Assembly: GCA_002104945.1 (NCBI GenBank)
Contig: MCFH01000077.1
Location: 152,874-216,873 of the forward strand
Direction of reading: 5' to 3'
Origin: Piromyces finnis
Lineage: Eukaryota; Neocallimastigomycota; Neocallimastigomycetes; Neocallimastigales; Neocallimastigaceae
DNA length: 64,000 nucleotides
In this document: positions 23,962 through 36,457 of the stretch, piece by piece
Numbering within the stretch: position 1 is the first letter of the stretch
Layout: every line of letters starts with the position of its first letter
Translations under genes and position numbers: made by a program
The notes under the pieces: model-generated
What the model was told of the DNA's origin: nothing
Database searches by the model: none
Seen by the model: the letters and a program-made list of their open reading frames with translations, nothing else

Positions 23962-24650
23962 TGTTACGGTTCGAGGAATTTACTTTTATTTATAAAATAT
24001 TAATAAATTTATTAATACTCAAAAATAATATTAAAGTGAAATAAGAAAAATTGTTTTATTAAGATATTAATATAAAATTATAAAATAAAATAAAAATAAA
24101 AATAAAAATATCTGTATATTCTCTAATTCTTATAATATACACCTTTTTATACTTTTTGTAAAAAATTAAGTAGTGTTAATTAAAAGAATTAGTCTTTAAT
24201 TATTTACATTAATTTTAGTATTTAAATTACTTTTAAATTAATAATAAGATTACATTACTATTATAATAAATATTTATACATATTATTAAATTGATTAACA
24301 TACATTAAAAGTTTACTTTAAATATATTTAACTAAAGAATTTTACTATTTTACAGAAATATTATTCATAATTTTAATTAATAAAAATTCATTAACTTGAT
24401 AAATTAAACTAAAAGTTCAATAAACTATAATTTTCAATATATTATTATTACTAAATTAATTTTTAAGTTTAATAAAATAAAATTTAAGTTCAATAAAAAT
24501 AATTATTAATAATTTTAAATATAATTTAAGTGTATACATTAATTTACAAATAAGAATATTGTAAAGTTTTCATACATTTAGGAACAATAATGGATTAGGT
24601 TATAATCATTAATTATGACAAGAATAACATTATTTGTTGGTTCCTTAACA
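23962..24650 (-). repeat. solo LTR F1 of the beta family
   Basis: 689 bp. The plus strand reads TGTTACGGTTCGAGG to GGTTCCTTAACA. Same family as the two beta LTRs (37273-37982 and 50784-51494) but more diverged and shorter. Flanked by AAAA on both sides. Confidence 0.85.
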
Positions 24651-24654
24651 AAAA

Positions 24655-25314
24655 TGATAACGGATTGGTAGTTATATTACAACTTTTTAACTACTTCTTC
24701 TGTTATCTTATATTGTTTTATCTCGACAGCTATTGTACGAGCTTTAACAATATCTACTAGTTTTATTAATTTATTTTAAGTTATTTTATAATTTTAATAG
24801 TTTTATTATTTTAATAATATTTATATAGAATAATAACACCAGATTTATTCTATAAAATATTATTTATTATTAACACAATAATTACAAATTAGACAAGTTT
24901 AATTTCGTTTTTATATTTTCTTTTATTTATTGTTCTTACGCTCTTTTTAACAATAATTTTTATTATATAAAAACTTATTTTTGTCTTTTAAATATTATTA
25001 TGTATTCACTAATTAATTATATTAACTATTATTAAAATTTAACTTATTATTAGTAATCTAAGTCTTCTCATTTTCTACTAAAAATTATTATTATTCTTTA
25101 TATTAAAAATTATTTTTATAATTTAATCCAATCAAATATATAAATTTATAAAATATTTGATTTTATGTAAATTATATTTTTATAATAAACTATATAAAAT
25201 TATTTAATAATTATTTTATAATAAAATTTTCTACTAATATCAAATTTATAATATATTTATAATTATTATTTATCAAAAAAAATGATAAATAATTAAATTT
25301 ATAAATTATGAATT

Positions 25315-25387
<73 letters not shown>

Positions 25388-25461
25388 TTAAAACACAGAT
25401 AGTTGAAAATTAAAATAATTAACATGTATAAAATTATTAAATTAAAAACTATAAATGTAAA

Positions 25462-25492
<31 letters not shown>

Positions 25493-26529
25493 TAAATTAA
25501 ATAGTTTATATTTGTTTATAATTATACTTTAAAATAATAATTTTGTATAAATAGTGATAGAATTATTTTATTTTAAAAGATGTTCCTAATAATCCAGTAA
25601 AATTAGATAATAATATTAAATTTTATTAAAATAATAGTTGTGATTATATTTACATACATTCAAGATGTATTAAACCATAACATATATATATTTAACAATA
25701 CAAGAGTTATTAAATATTAAAACTTTATAATTAAATAAAATAATTTTATACTTTAAACTAACAAAGACTTGCAAATGAACAAGTATAAAAATCATTTATT
25801 CTATTTTTATTTTCTTATTTATTTTTATTTATTAAATTTTAGATACAAATATTATCATGTTAAGGATTTCACTTCAGTTAGGTCGGAACGTACATATTTA
25901 CCCTAAGTTTATCAATTAATTAAATAATTGAATTAGTAAATTTTTAAATAAATAATATTTTATTAACTTTATTTATTAATAAATTTTTATTTAAAGAAAA
26001 ATCTTTATTTATTAGTTATTATTATAATTAGAGTAAATATTAAATGTAATGAACTCTCGAAATTCCTAATGATAGGAATTTTCTCGAGTATTTATACTAT
26101 CTCTAATATTAAGGAATACATTTTAAATTTAATACATGACTAATTATTTATATTAATTAACTATTCTATAAATTAATTATATATTAATTATATATGACTT
26201 TTCACTCGTGTTAAATTTAATAATTATAAAAGTCATATTATCAATCATTTGTAGAAGGAATGATTATTTTATAATTTAGTTTTAATTTCCTTCTTAATCA
26301 AATGAACAAAGAAATATTAATTCAAACTTTAATAAATATAAAATCTTAATAATTATAATTAATTAATATTTCTTAAAATATTATTTAATTATGTTTTATA
26401 ATAAAATATTTCTAATTAATTAAACGAATAAAACACTAATTAAATAAATAATCATGAATCCACTAATATTCATGACATATCACTTTCTATATTCCTTTAT
26501 AGAATTAAGATAATATCCTCTTCGTATCA
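24655..26529. repeat. repeat I/X, LTR-like block bounded by TGATA and TATCA
   Basis: It begins TGATAACGGATTG after AAAA and ends TTCGTATCA before AAAA. Its first 300 bp recur inverted at 12560-13053, its 300-520 bp part recurs at 15560-15770, and its last 55 bp at 20688-20742. At nearly 1.9 kb it may be one long LTR or two fused remnants. A GGTCGGAACGT motif near 25886 resembles the end of the primer-like motifs at 3094 and 21899. Confidence 0.45.
25315..25388. repeat. AAT microsatellite
   Basis: About 74 bp of uninterrupted (TAA)n inside repeat I/X. Confidence 0.9.
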
Positions 26530-26533
26530 AAAA

Positions 26534-27127
26534 TGATAAGTGTTTAATATTATCTTAATTTATAATTAAATAATTATAAAAGTGATAATATTCTTATCAA
26601 TTTATATAAAAAAAAAAGATTTAAAATAAATTTTTATTATAAAGTTATTTGAAATATTTTAATTCGACATAACGATTATTAACAAAATATAAAAGTTATG
26701 TTTTAAAAACACAATTTTAAAATATATTTTTGAATCAACTCTTTATTTAATACATTTATTAAAAGTATTGATTGATTTTTAAATTAGGAAATAATTACAT
26801 GTATTTATAATTTTCTTTCTGTTTTAACTTTTTAAAATAAAATATTAATATGTTTTAAAATAATAATGAATAATAAATAAAAGAAACAATTTATTTTAAA
26901 GTAATTAATTTAATTAATATAACCCTATTTTACTATTTAAAATGTTATTTATACTATGTTTATTTTATAACAAAAATATAATTTAAACTGAGTTTTAATA
27001 AATAATTTTTATACTTTTAATTAAACATTTAAATATTATTATTATTTATTATTTATTTTTAAGTTGTTTTGAGGGTTAGTTTATATCAAGATTATAATTT
27101 CATATTTATTAATTCCAATTTATATCA
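26534..27127 (-). repeat. gamma-2 3' LTR
   Basis: On the minus strand it starts TGATATAAATTGG directly after the polypurine tract AAAGAAGGGAGAAAT and ends CACTTATCA. Terminal inverted repeat TGATA/TATCA. Confidence 0.9.
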
Positions 27128-27140
27128 ATTTCTCCCTTCT

Positions 27141-29082
27141 TTAAGAATGAACTTCGTCCCTTGAAGTTCCTAAAGATTCCTCTCTTATTGTGTAGGGATA
27201 GATGTTTTTGATATGAACGTTTCTTGCTAATAGTTTTCCGGTTTGTGGGTCTTCTAAAACGACAGTATTGTATTGTGGTTTCTTTACAACTTTGAATGGT
27301 CCATAAAAATAGGGTTGCAGTTTAGTTCTATTGATTAATTTTATCATTACGTAATCTCCTTCTTTATATTTCTTTTTAAGTGCTTTGGAAAATCCAATTC
27401 GATGTTCCCAGTATTTATTTGCGTAATCAGAGTATTCCATTGCTTCTTTTACCCATTTGTAGTGTCTTAAAAATCTTCTAAAATTGTACTCTTCTTCAGT
27501 TTCTTGTGGTTCTTTATATAAGTCTGGAAACATAATTTCCATAGGCCACGTATCTCGTCTTCCATATAATAATTCGAAGCTACTAAACTTTGTTTTAGTG
27601 CTTTTTGTGGTTCTTAGTGCCCATAATACTGATGGTAGGCACTCATCCCAATCCTGTTCATCTTCTATTAACATTCTTAATATCTTACCTATTTCCCGAT
27701 TGCGATTTTCTATCATTCCATTTGAAGGTGGGTGATGTGGTGATACATAGTGCACCCATGATCCGTATAAATCTATCATCATCTTAGTTACGTCCGAAAT
27801 AAAAGAACTTCCATTATCAGTTATTATTAATTCTGGTGGACCATGTCGAGATATTACTTCTGTTAAAAATTTAATAATTTCTTCTGATTTAGTATTTGGG
27901 ATTGCTTTGGCTTCAGGCCATTTTGTGAAATAATCTACTAAAGTTATTATGTAACTATTACCTGATCTGGTAGTTGGAAGTGGACCGATTATATCTAGTC
28001 CAACTCTTGTAAATGGTTTTTCCACTGGTGTGATATGGTCTTCTGTATATTTTGGTTGTGGTTTTGGTCTGAAGAGTTGACATTTCCTGCATGATTTTAT
28101 CCACATTTTTACATCGTTCCATATTCCAGGCCAATAATACGAATCCATAATTCTTCTAGTAGTTTTATCTGAACCTTCATGTCCTATGTTGTGTGCTCTG
28201 TTTATAATGTCTTTTTTATCACTCTCATTCTGTATAACTTTCAAAAACTTATCGTCTTTTACAAAATATAATGTATTGTCTAAAACTTTATAATTTTTAT
28301 TAAAATATTTAATTATACCTTCTGGGATATCTAAATCTTTTGGATTAATGTCATTCAAGATAGCGTTGATACTATTTATAATACCTTCATTTCCTTTTGA
28401 TGGTAGTCTTGATAAGGCATCTGCAAATACATTTCTTTTTCCTTTTTCGTATTTTATTGAAATATTGTATTTATTTATTTCTTCTATCCATCTTGCAATT
28501 CTTCCTTTAGTTGGTACATTTTTGTTGAAAAATCCAATTAATGGTTTGTGGTCAGTGATGAAAATGGTTTCATTTTTATTACTAATAATATATGGACTAA
28601 ACTTTTTTAAACAGTAAATTAAAGCTAAACCCTCTAATTCTGTTACTGAATAATTTTCTTCACATGGCTTTAAAGACCTGCTTACACAATAAATTGGATG
28701 TTCCAATTTATCTTCCTCCATTTGCAAAAGAACACCCCCGATACCTTTAGTTGAAGCGTCTGTTCTGACTATAAAATGTTTATTGAAATCTGGATAAATT
28801 AAAATAGGATCCACTAATAGGCAGTGTCTTAAATCTTCAAATGCGTTGTTACATTCTTCTGTCCATATGTAATCTACATTTTTCTTGAGGAGTTTAAATA
28901 GAGGACTGGCTCTTATTGAAAAGTTTTTAATGAATTTTCTATAGTAGCTAACAATACCTAAGAAGGATCTAAGTTCTGAGATGTTTCTTGGTTTTTCCCA
29001 TAGGGCAATACTTTGGACTTTGGATGGCGATGTTTTCAAACCTTCTGAAGTTAATACATGACCTAATACTTCTACTTTATCT
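27141..29082 (-). pseudogene. gamma-2 pol C-terminal part: RT end, RNase H, integrase
   Basis: The clean ORF is 27141-29039 (632 aa). It holds the RT thumb/connection (LGIVSYYRKFIKNF), RNase H (RTDASTKGIGGVLLQ to ITDHKPLIG), the integrase zinc site (HNIGHEG to CRKCQ), core residues in GLDIIGP, ITDNGSS and PPSNGMIENRN, and a GPF motif (FYGPFKVV). No chromodomain follows. It is out of frame with the upstream RT fragment: the minus strand has eight T after TCA near 29085 where seven would keep the frame. Confidence 0.9.
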
Positions 29083-29588
29083 TTAAAAAAAATGACACTT
29101 TTGAAGGTTAATAGATAAATTATATGTAGAAAATATTTCGAATACCTGTTTTAAATGACAAATGTGTTCTTTTAGATTTTTGGAATATATTACTATATCA
29201 TCAATATAAACAAATAAACATTTGCCAATTAAGGGCAAAAGTATTCTGTTCATTTCTCTTTGGAATGATGCCGGTGCATTGGTTAGACCAAAGGGCATCA
29301 CTAAGAAATTGTAGTTCCCGAATTTAGTTGTGAAGGCTGTTTTCTCGATGTCTTCCTTATTCATAGGTATTTGATGATACCCTGAAAATAGATCTAATGC
29401 AGAGAATATTTTCGCACCTTTTACTGAAGAGAAAAGTTCATCTATAAATGGGAGTGCATAGGAATCTTTTATGGTAATGTTGTTTAGTTTCCTGTAATCT
29501 ATGCACATTCTCCATTTTCCATTCTTTTTCTTAACTAGTAGAACTGGAAATGACCATGGCGAGTGCGATGGCTCAATCAATCCTTTGT
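29083..29588 (-). pseudogene. gamma-2 reverse transcriptase core fragment
   Basis: 165 codons with the RT fingers and palm: FPVLLVKKKNGKWRMCIDYR, the first catalytic Asp in ALDLFSGYHQ, MPFGLTNAPASFQ, and YIDD in FVYIDDIVIYS. It ends in the homopolymer frameshift after KCHFF. Its true N-terminus lies across the solo LTR insertion, so the ATG at 29580 is internal. Confidence 0.9.
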
Positions 29589-29593
29589 CTAAT

Positions 29594-29960
29594 TGTAATG
29601 AGGTATATCTAATGATAAGGGTTAGACTAGAAAATCATTAAGGTTAGATTAATGAAAATTTCATAATTATATTTTTATAACCAATCATTAAGTAATTAAT
29701 TCACTTATCAAATTGTATTAAAAAAAATAATTTTCATGTATAAAAGAGAGAATAAGAAAGATAAAATAGTTCTTTAGTGTTTTTATTAATAATTAATAAA
29801 AATTAGTTTTTTTTTGTTTCGTCTTTAGTTTGATAATACACTGACCTAGCGAGTTAGTCGTATTATAATAATAAATTTAATAAATAAACATTATTAAAAA
29901 AATACATATATATTTGATACATTAGAGTGTGTGTGTTTATTATTATAATATTTCGTTACA
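29594..29960 (+). mobile_element. 367-bp solo LTR (family M) inside gamma-2 pol, 5-bp target duplication
   Basis: TGTAATGAGG to TTTCGTTACA, perfect TGTAA/TTACA ends, flanked by CTAAT at 29589-29593 and 29961-29965. Removing it restores the gamma pol reading between LKKEIISLL and GLIEPSHSPW. A TATA box (TATAAAAG, 29739-29746) supports the plus orientation. No other copy is in the window. The ends resemble those of element C, but the bodies differ. Confidence 0.9.
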
Positions 29961-31398
29961 CTAATAAAGATATTATTTCCTTTTTTAATATATCTGAATG
30001 ATCTTTCGAAAGTTTGTATGGCTTTAATTTTATAGGTTTGTTCGAAGTGGTGGTAATAGTATGTGGTTCCAATTTTGCGATTGTTAATTGTGATAATGAA
30101 GTAGCCATACACTTTTGATTGTTTATGATAAGTTCTTTGAATTCTTTCCGTACTGGGTTAGGTACACTTTCAATTATTTCTTCTATGGTTTGTTGAAATT
30201 CTTTTTCTTCTTCTTTCGTTACTATAACCGAGTTTAATAGTGGTGTATTTTGTCTATTATTTATTATATTTGTTATCTTTATTAAACCTTCTTCGCTCTT
30301 TTTATAGATTGCATCATCATCAGGGTCTATTAATAATCTATATTTCTTTTGAATTGTTCTTCCAATGATTATTTCATAAAAGGTATTATAATAATCAATA
30401 ATATAAAAATTCTCTTTAATATTTAAATTATTATCTATACTTATTTTTAATGGTATATATTTATTCGTAAAGATTATAGTTCCATCCGCTAGTTTTATTG
30501 TTAATTCTTCTTCTGTACTACAGATGTTTATATTTTTAATTTTACTTAATCCTTCTTTTGTAATAATGTTTACATTAGCACCAGTGTCAAATAATATTTT
30601 AAATGGTACGTTATTGATTTCCCCTATAATTATTGGAATATTAGTGTTGGTGATATTGCAAATAATTCTTTCTACTCTTGGTTTTAGTCCTATTTCTAAT
30701 TCTTTTCTAATTGCTGGGCTGGCTGCTAATAATTGTGATAAACTTATTTTTGGAAATAGGTTATAAGCTTCCTTTAATATATTGAACTTTTGATTTTTAT
30801 TAAGCATTTGGATTTCTGTCATATTCCTCTTAGTTATCATTTTTTTACTATTATTTTCTATATTATTTGGTGTTTCCATAATAGTTTCTTTTTGCTTAAG
30901 AGTTTTTGAAGTTTCTTCTATTTTATTAATCTTTGTATTTCCATCATCTTCATTATTTTCCTCCTTTCTATTAATGTTTCCTTTATTGCCTCCATTATTT
31001 TTATTGTTTTCCTCATTTATTTTATTTTCATTAGTTTTGTTACTTTTATTATTTTTGTTGTCATTTTCTTCTCTGCTTTCTTCAACATAGCTTATTTCAT
31101 TTTGGTTATCATTATTGTATTCATTATATTCACTTTCTTCTTCTGAGTCGATATCCATTATTCTTCTTCTTCTATCTCTGATTTCTTTCTTCTTTTGCTT
31201 TAATATATTAATTTTTGGTTGGTTCAAAATGGAAGGTTTTATTATTGACTTATTAGTATTATTTATTTTATTTTTATCTAATAGTTTAATAGATGTGTTT
31301 TTATTTTTGTGAAGCACATTTATTGTATTTAGATTTTGATTTGGACGTGCAATTTTGTTTATATAGGGAGATTGCATACTCCCATCAATTAGTTTAAA
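29961..31398 (-). pseudogene. gamma-2 pol N-terminal part with protease
   Basis: Open from the frameshift heptamer at 31392-31398 through the ATG at 31377 to the solo LTR; the final codons (up to 29956) come from the inserted LTR. It contains a long charged low-complexity linker (Asn/Glu/Lys-rich), then the aspartic protease with FDTGANVNII, and the linker into RT (IKLKPYKLSKDHSDILK). It has no stop or frameshift of its own and is cut only by the insertion. Confidence 0.88.
31366..31398 (-). promoter_or_regulatory. gamma-2 -1 ribosomal frameshift signal
   Basis: The minus strand has TAT-TTA-AAC-TAA at the end of gag, giving slippery TTTAAAC (31392-31398). Eight nt later GGGAG and CTCCC pair around an 8-nt loop (31366-31383). 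Shifting -1 continues openly as FKLIDGSMQSP into pol. Confidence 0.8.
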
Positions 31399-32536
31399 TA
31401 ATTTTCTTCATCATAACTTTCAGGACATTCGAAGTCTTGATGACCAATACGTAAGCAATTTGCACAGAAGTTTATCTTAAGTTCTGACAATTTTTGCGTT
31501 AACTCTTGAATTTCGTCGTTGTTGTCAGCATTATTTTTAAGTATATTTCTTCTTTTTTCCATTCTGTTATTGAATTGATTTCTATTATAATAATTACTTC
31601 TTTGTTCATTATTAATTATCTTATTATTGTAATTATTATTTAAATTATCATTGTTGTTGTTATTTTGATAATATTTATTATAACCGTTTTTATTGTTAGG
31701 ATAATCATAATTTGGTATATTATTATAAATTCTGTAATTTGGATTATTATTTGGATTATTGAAGTTAGAGACATATCTGTTACTATTATTATAATTTCTA
31801 TATATGTTGTGATTATTATTGTACATCTTCTTAATTCTATCATTGTTGTCACTTGTATTTGGTAGTAAATAAGATGTACTAGTTTTATTCTTTGTGTTGT
31901 ACATAATTTCACTATGATCTGTATTTTCTTGAAATTTGCTAAACTTATTTAATTTATTGAATTTTTCTTTGTTTGTTCCAGAGGGTATTGCCTTTCCTTT
32001 ATTTTCTTTCATTAGGTTCATTATCTTCTCTTTCTTCGAAGTTATCTTCATGGCGTCTTCTAGGGTTGTTGGTTCTTCTTCCATAAGATTTTCATATATT
32101 TTTTCCCAGTTCCTGAAAGCATTAATATAATAAGACGTTATAATTAATTCTGATAATGTGACGGTTTTATTTATTTGATTTAATAATTCCGTGAATCTTA
32201 AATCAAATTCAGAGATACTTTCATCTTTTTTATTGTAATAGAAGAGAGTTCTAAGATTTTTGAATTCTTGGAGGATGTTTTCTTGTAATGTTTACTGAGA
32301 TTCTTTAAAATTGTCTCATAGTTATCTGGACTGCTTTTGTTTAAGGAATTATATACAATTGTTCTGGCCACATTCGCAGTTATTGCTAGTAAATAATCAA
32401 TTTTTTCTGCTTCTTCAATGATTTTGAATGTAGAACACCAATGGTCAAAGGAGAATTTCCATGAGTCAAAAGATATATTTGATTCGCCTAATATAGGTAA
32501 TCTATTGAAAGTAATAATTTTTGTCTGGTTGTCCAT
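31389..32536 (-). pseudogene. gamma-2 gag with one homopolymer frameshift
   Basis: The start ATG at 32536 gives MDNQTKIITFNRLPILGE. The capsid-like part runs to a frameshift near 32220, where an A run on the sense strand is one base short (6 instead of 7); the second part is open from about 32200 to 31389. It continues through a prion-like Asn/Tyr-rich nucleocapsid region (about 31560-31850) to a CCHC knuckle CANCLRIGHQDFECP and the stop. Confidence 0.88.
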
Positions 32537-33218
32537 TTTCTGTACTATTATTATGTTATTTCTTATATATTTTATATTTAAATAATTTCCTATTTTATTA
32601 ATTATTATTATTTCTTATTTTTGTTTATTAATTAATTATTGTTGATATTATTGATAATAATTATTGTCTATACTATTATTAAATGATAAATTTTTATTAT
32701 AATTTATTATTATTATCTTAGAATATTATCGTCAAATATTTGTATTTTTAATATTATTACTAATTATTATTAATTATTACTAATTATTAATCATTAATTA
32801 TTTATTATTTATTATTTATCCTTTTATATTTATTATTATTATTATTCAATGTTTAGTAATATCATTATTTGTGATATGTTATTTACTAGTGTTTTAACTA
32901 TTTTATTTATGATTATATATTTCAATTTATATATATATATATATTTATATTTTTTTTTATATTTTTATTACTTTAATATATCTTGCATAATATAATTTAT
33001 TTTATTGTTAATTTTAATTTAATTATTATATCAAGTCACATAACAATTTATATATTTAAAATATTATTTATTATTATTTGTATATTTTATATTCAATTGC
33101 TCGATTGATGTATATAAATCACTTTATGTAAATGTATTTATATAATTTCATATGTTTTATTATAATTGTTATTAAATATTATTATTCACTATTAATATAT
33201 ATTTTATTCAATAACATA

Positions 33219-33249
<31 letters not shown>

Positions 33250-33310
33250 GTTTTATATATATATAAATATATGAAGTAAATATTAATACTTAGCTTCACC
33301 GGCCTTTAAA
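32537..33310 (-). other. gamma-2 leader with a sense-strand poly(A) tract
   Basis: About 770 bp, very AT-rich, no ORF. It contains TTATTA-rich microsatellite-like stretches and 29 T at 33221-33249, that is A29 in the element RNA, about 60 nt after the primer site. Confidence 0.7.
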
Positions 33311-33323
33311 GGATTCTCCACCA
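33311..33323 (-). promoter_or_regulatory. gamma-2 tRNA primer-binding site
   Basis: Minus strand TGGTGGAGAATCC, 4 nt after the 5' LTR. It is complementary to a tRNA 3' end GGATTCTCCACCA. Beta has the related TGGTGGAGATATC. Confidence 0.75.
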
Positions 33324-33327
33324 AATT

Positions 33328-33922
33328 TGATAAGTGTTTAATATTATCTTAATTTATAATTAAATAATTATAAAAGTGATAATATTCTTATCAATTTATA
33401 TAAAAAAAAAAAGAATTAAAATAAATTTTTATTATAAAGTTATTTGAAATATTTTAATTCGACATAACGATTATTAACAAAATATAAAAGTTATGTTTTA
33501 AAAACACAATTTTAAAATATATTTTTGAATCAACTCTTTATTTAATACATTTATTAAAAGTATTGATTGATTTTTAAATTAGGAAATAATTACATGTATT
33601 TATAATTTTCTTTCTGTTTTAACTTTTTAAAATAAAATATTAATATGTTTTAAAATAATAATGAATAATAAATAAAAGAAACAATTTATTTTAAAGTAAT
33701 TAATTTAATTAATATAACCCTATTTTACTATTTAAAATGTTATTTATACTATGTTTATTTTATAACAAAAATATAATTTAAACTGAGTTTTAATAAATAA
33801 TTTTTATACTTTTAATTAAACATTTAAATATTATTATTATTTATTATTTATTTTTAAGTTGTTTTGAGGGTTAGTTTATATCAAGATTATAATTTCATAT
33901 TTATTAATTCCAATTTATATCA
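33328..33922 (-). repeat. gamma-2 5' LTR
   Basis: 595 bp. It differs from the 3' LTR mainly by one base in an A run and a few substitutions near 33410. It abuts G1 across AAAA. Confidence 0.9.
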
Positions 33923-33926
33923 AAAA

Positions 33927-34680
33927 TGATATAATTTGATAATAATCTTAATTTTGAATTTTACTTCAAAAAGTGATTATTATATTATATCTTTTGTTAT
34001 AACTATATAAGTTATATTGATTAAGATTTAAAATCGTTTTTATAAAAATTAATAAAATTGTTTTGTTAAAACACTAAATTGTTTTATTAGAAACACTTGT
34101 TTTTCTAATATTTAAATATTTAAAATTTTATTTATTTAAGTATAAAAGTGATTATTAAAATTATAAAATATTAATCTAACTATATAATATTTCTTTATTA
34201 ATAATAATAATTATGATTAAAATAAGAATATTTACATGTATTTATATTTTCTTTTGAATTTAAACTATTTACATTAAAACAATAAAATTAATAACTATTT
34301 ACAATAAAAGTAATAAAAGTAATTAGAAATAACAATAAAAGAAATAATTAAAAGTTAAAGAATATAAAAAGTTGTTTATTTTACAATTAATTAAAGTAAT
34401 AATTATTTTTAGTATTTTAATAAAAGTGTTTAATTATATTATTTTATAACATGAATTATTATATTTGTTTACTTTTAAAGTGTAATTTACTAACGAAGTT
34501 ATTAAACATTTAATTTAACAATTAATTTAACAAAAGTTATATATTTTGATCTCGATTAATTAAAGTTTATTATTTTCTTTCAATAATCAAAATATATGCA
34601 GTGTTAAGGATTAATTTTATTTTAAAATTTTGGTAAACTATAACTTATTTTAAGTTACTTTTTAGGGTTAACTTAAAATG
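33927..34680. repeat. LTR family G, copy G1, truncated
   Basis: It starts TGATATAATTTGATAATAATC after AAAA and follows G2 (36458-37269) closely, but loses the last 60 bp or so at about 34680, where different sequence begins. Confidence 0.7.
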
Positions 34681-35313
34681 TAAAAGTTTTACTAAACTTA
34701 TGATTTAATATTAAAATATTAAATTAAATAAAAGATTAAAAGATAAATAGGTTAGAAAAAATGTTTTAGTAAAATAATCTTAATTGTTTTATAAGCGAAT
34801 AATTAAATTATATATTGTGATTAAAATAATTTCTTTTTATTTTGTTTAAATAAAATATTAATAAAGAATATAATAATAAAATTATTTAATAGCAATACTT
34901 ATTAAGTATTGATTATTGTTAATAATCTTTACAAAGATTTTAATTCCATAAACTATTCTAAACTATTTATACTATTTGTAATTTTACATTTAATAATAAA
35001 ATAACTTTTCAATACATGATTATATTCATAATATATTTTATAATACTAAAACTATACATTAATTATTATTATAGTTACTAATTTACTTTAATACTAACGC
35101 TAAAGTATTTAACGTTAGTTTTAACTATACTATTTAACTATATTAGTTTATTTTCTTTACCACTTGATTGGGTAAAGCAAATAAACTTCCTATTTAATTA
35201 ATAACCATTAATATATGGTTATACATATATCTGGCCAATAAATGGGGACCAGAATATATGGTTTCAATTGAAATATTTGTGGGCAAACTTATGGCCACAA
35301 ATATTTCTTACAA
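34681..35313. other. rearranged spacer containing inverted repeat J
   Basis: 34681-35030 is the reverse complement of about 15050-15410, including repeat J at about 34790-34950. 35030-35313 appears unique and includes ACTAACGCTAAAGT and a TTGAAATATTTGTGGGC... CCACAAATATTTC inverted repeat (about 35268-35308). No ORF. Confidence 0.5.
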
Positions 35314-36452
35314 TGATGCGTTGACCGATATATTTGTGAATAATATAATGTTTTTAATAAATAATAAATTCTATATTATAATGATGAAACAATAAATTTA
35401 AAATAAAATAAAATATGTTTTATAATTAACAAATAAATCACTCAAAACTCGAAAATAAACTCTTATTATGTTTTAAATTAAATCTTTATTATATTTTATA
35501 ATTTATTTATTATCTGTTTATGGTCTTTTTATTCTCTATTTATTGTCCGCCTTTATAAAGAAGAATTTTATCTTCCTTTTATACATTTTCATTTATTACA
35601 TGTATTATTATTTTTAACTATTAAATGTTATTATTACTATTGTTATTATTTATTAAAATTAAAATAAATTAAAATTATGTCTTAGTATTATAAAATATTA
35701 TAGAATATTACTTATTTGATTTTCTTATTACTTCAAAATGTTTAAATTTAGAAAAATTATTATAAATTATCATTGACTATCATTAAATGTATAATACCTT
35801 GAATAAAATAATTAAAATTTAAAATTAAAATAATATTAAAATAAAATTAAAATAAAATTAAAATAAAAATTTAACAAAATTAAAATATTAAAAGTATCAA
35901 TTATTATAAACACTCATTTTATACAGAAACATAAAAGAGTTCTGTATTTTATCTTTGGAATTGTTATTATTGTTCTATTTCCAGGTTTTAAGTTTATCAT
36001 TTTAGTAATAATTACTCAATTAGTTATTTTTTTAATTTATAAGTTTAAGAGTATTTCTAAAGAACACTTGGATAAACACTAGAATTAATAATTTGATGTA
36101 TATCATTTTATTTTTAGTTTATTTATTCATTTTTATTTATTTATTATTATTTTATTATTTTAGTACATTATTGGATTAAGTCGTTTTATTTTATTTAATA
36201 ATTTATTTTATTTAATAATTTATTTTATTTAATAATTTATTTTATTATTATCACTATTAGGTCGTTTTTACTCAGAATTTATTATATAATAAAGATAATA
36301 TTATTTATTTAAAGAAAGGGTTATATTTTCATAAAATTATTATTCATTCATCTTTAAGGGTTATTATTGTTTATTTTTATTATAAGTTACTATGGGTTAA
36401 GTCGTGTTTATTCAGCTAGTTTTTATCATGTTTTTATGTGAGTAGCGTATCA
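35314..36452. repeat. solo LTR D2
   Basis: 1139 bp, near-identical to D1. The 4-bp duplication ACAA is at 35310-35313 and 36453-36456. This non-homopolymer duplication is the best evidence that the family makes 4-bp duplications. Confidence 0.82.
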
Positions 36453-36457
36453 ACAAA

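Larger units (their letters stand above)
26534..33922 (-). mobile_element. Ty3/Gypsy retrotransposon gamma-2, full length, interrupted by a solo LTR
   Basis: LTRs of 594 bp (26534-27127) and 595 bp (33328-33922) are nearly identical. AAAA lies on both sides (26530-26533 and 33923-33926) as a probable 4-bp duplication. Without the 367-bp solo LTR and its 5-bp duplication it is about 7.0 kb. Coding order on the minus strand is gag, protease, RT, RNase H, integrase. Two single-base frameshifts lie in homopolymers, so the element is young but apparently not functional as assembled. Confidence 0.92.

Noticed and set aside
31640-31912. Ile/Thr-rich ORFs opposite or overlapping the gamma-2 gag Asn-rich region
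   Set aside because: Frame shadows of AAT/AAC-rich codons; the gag frame has the CCHC knuckle.
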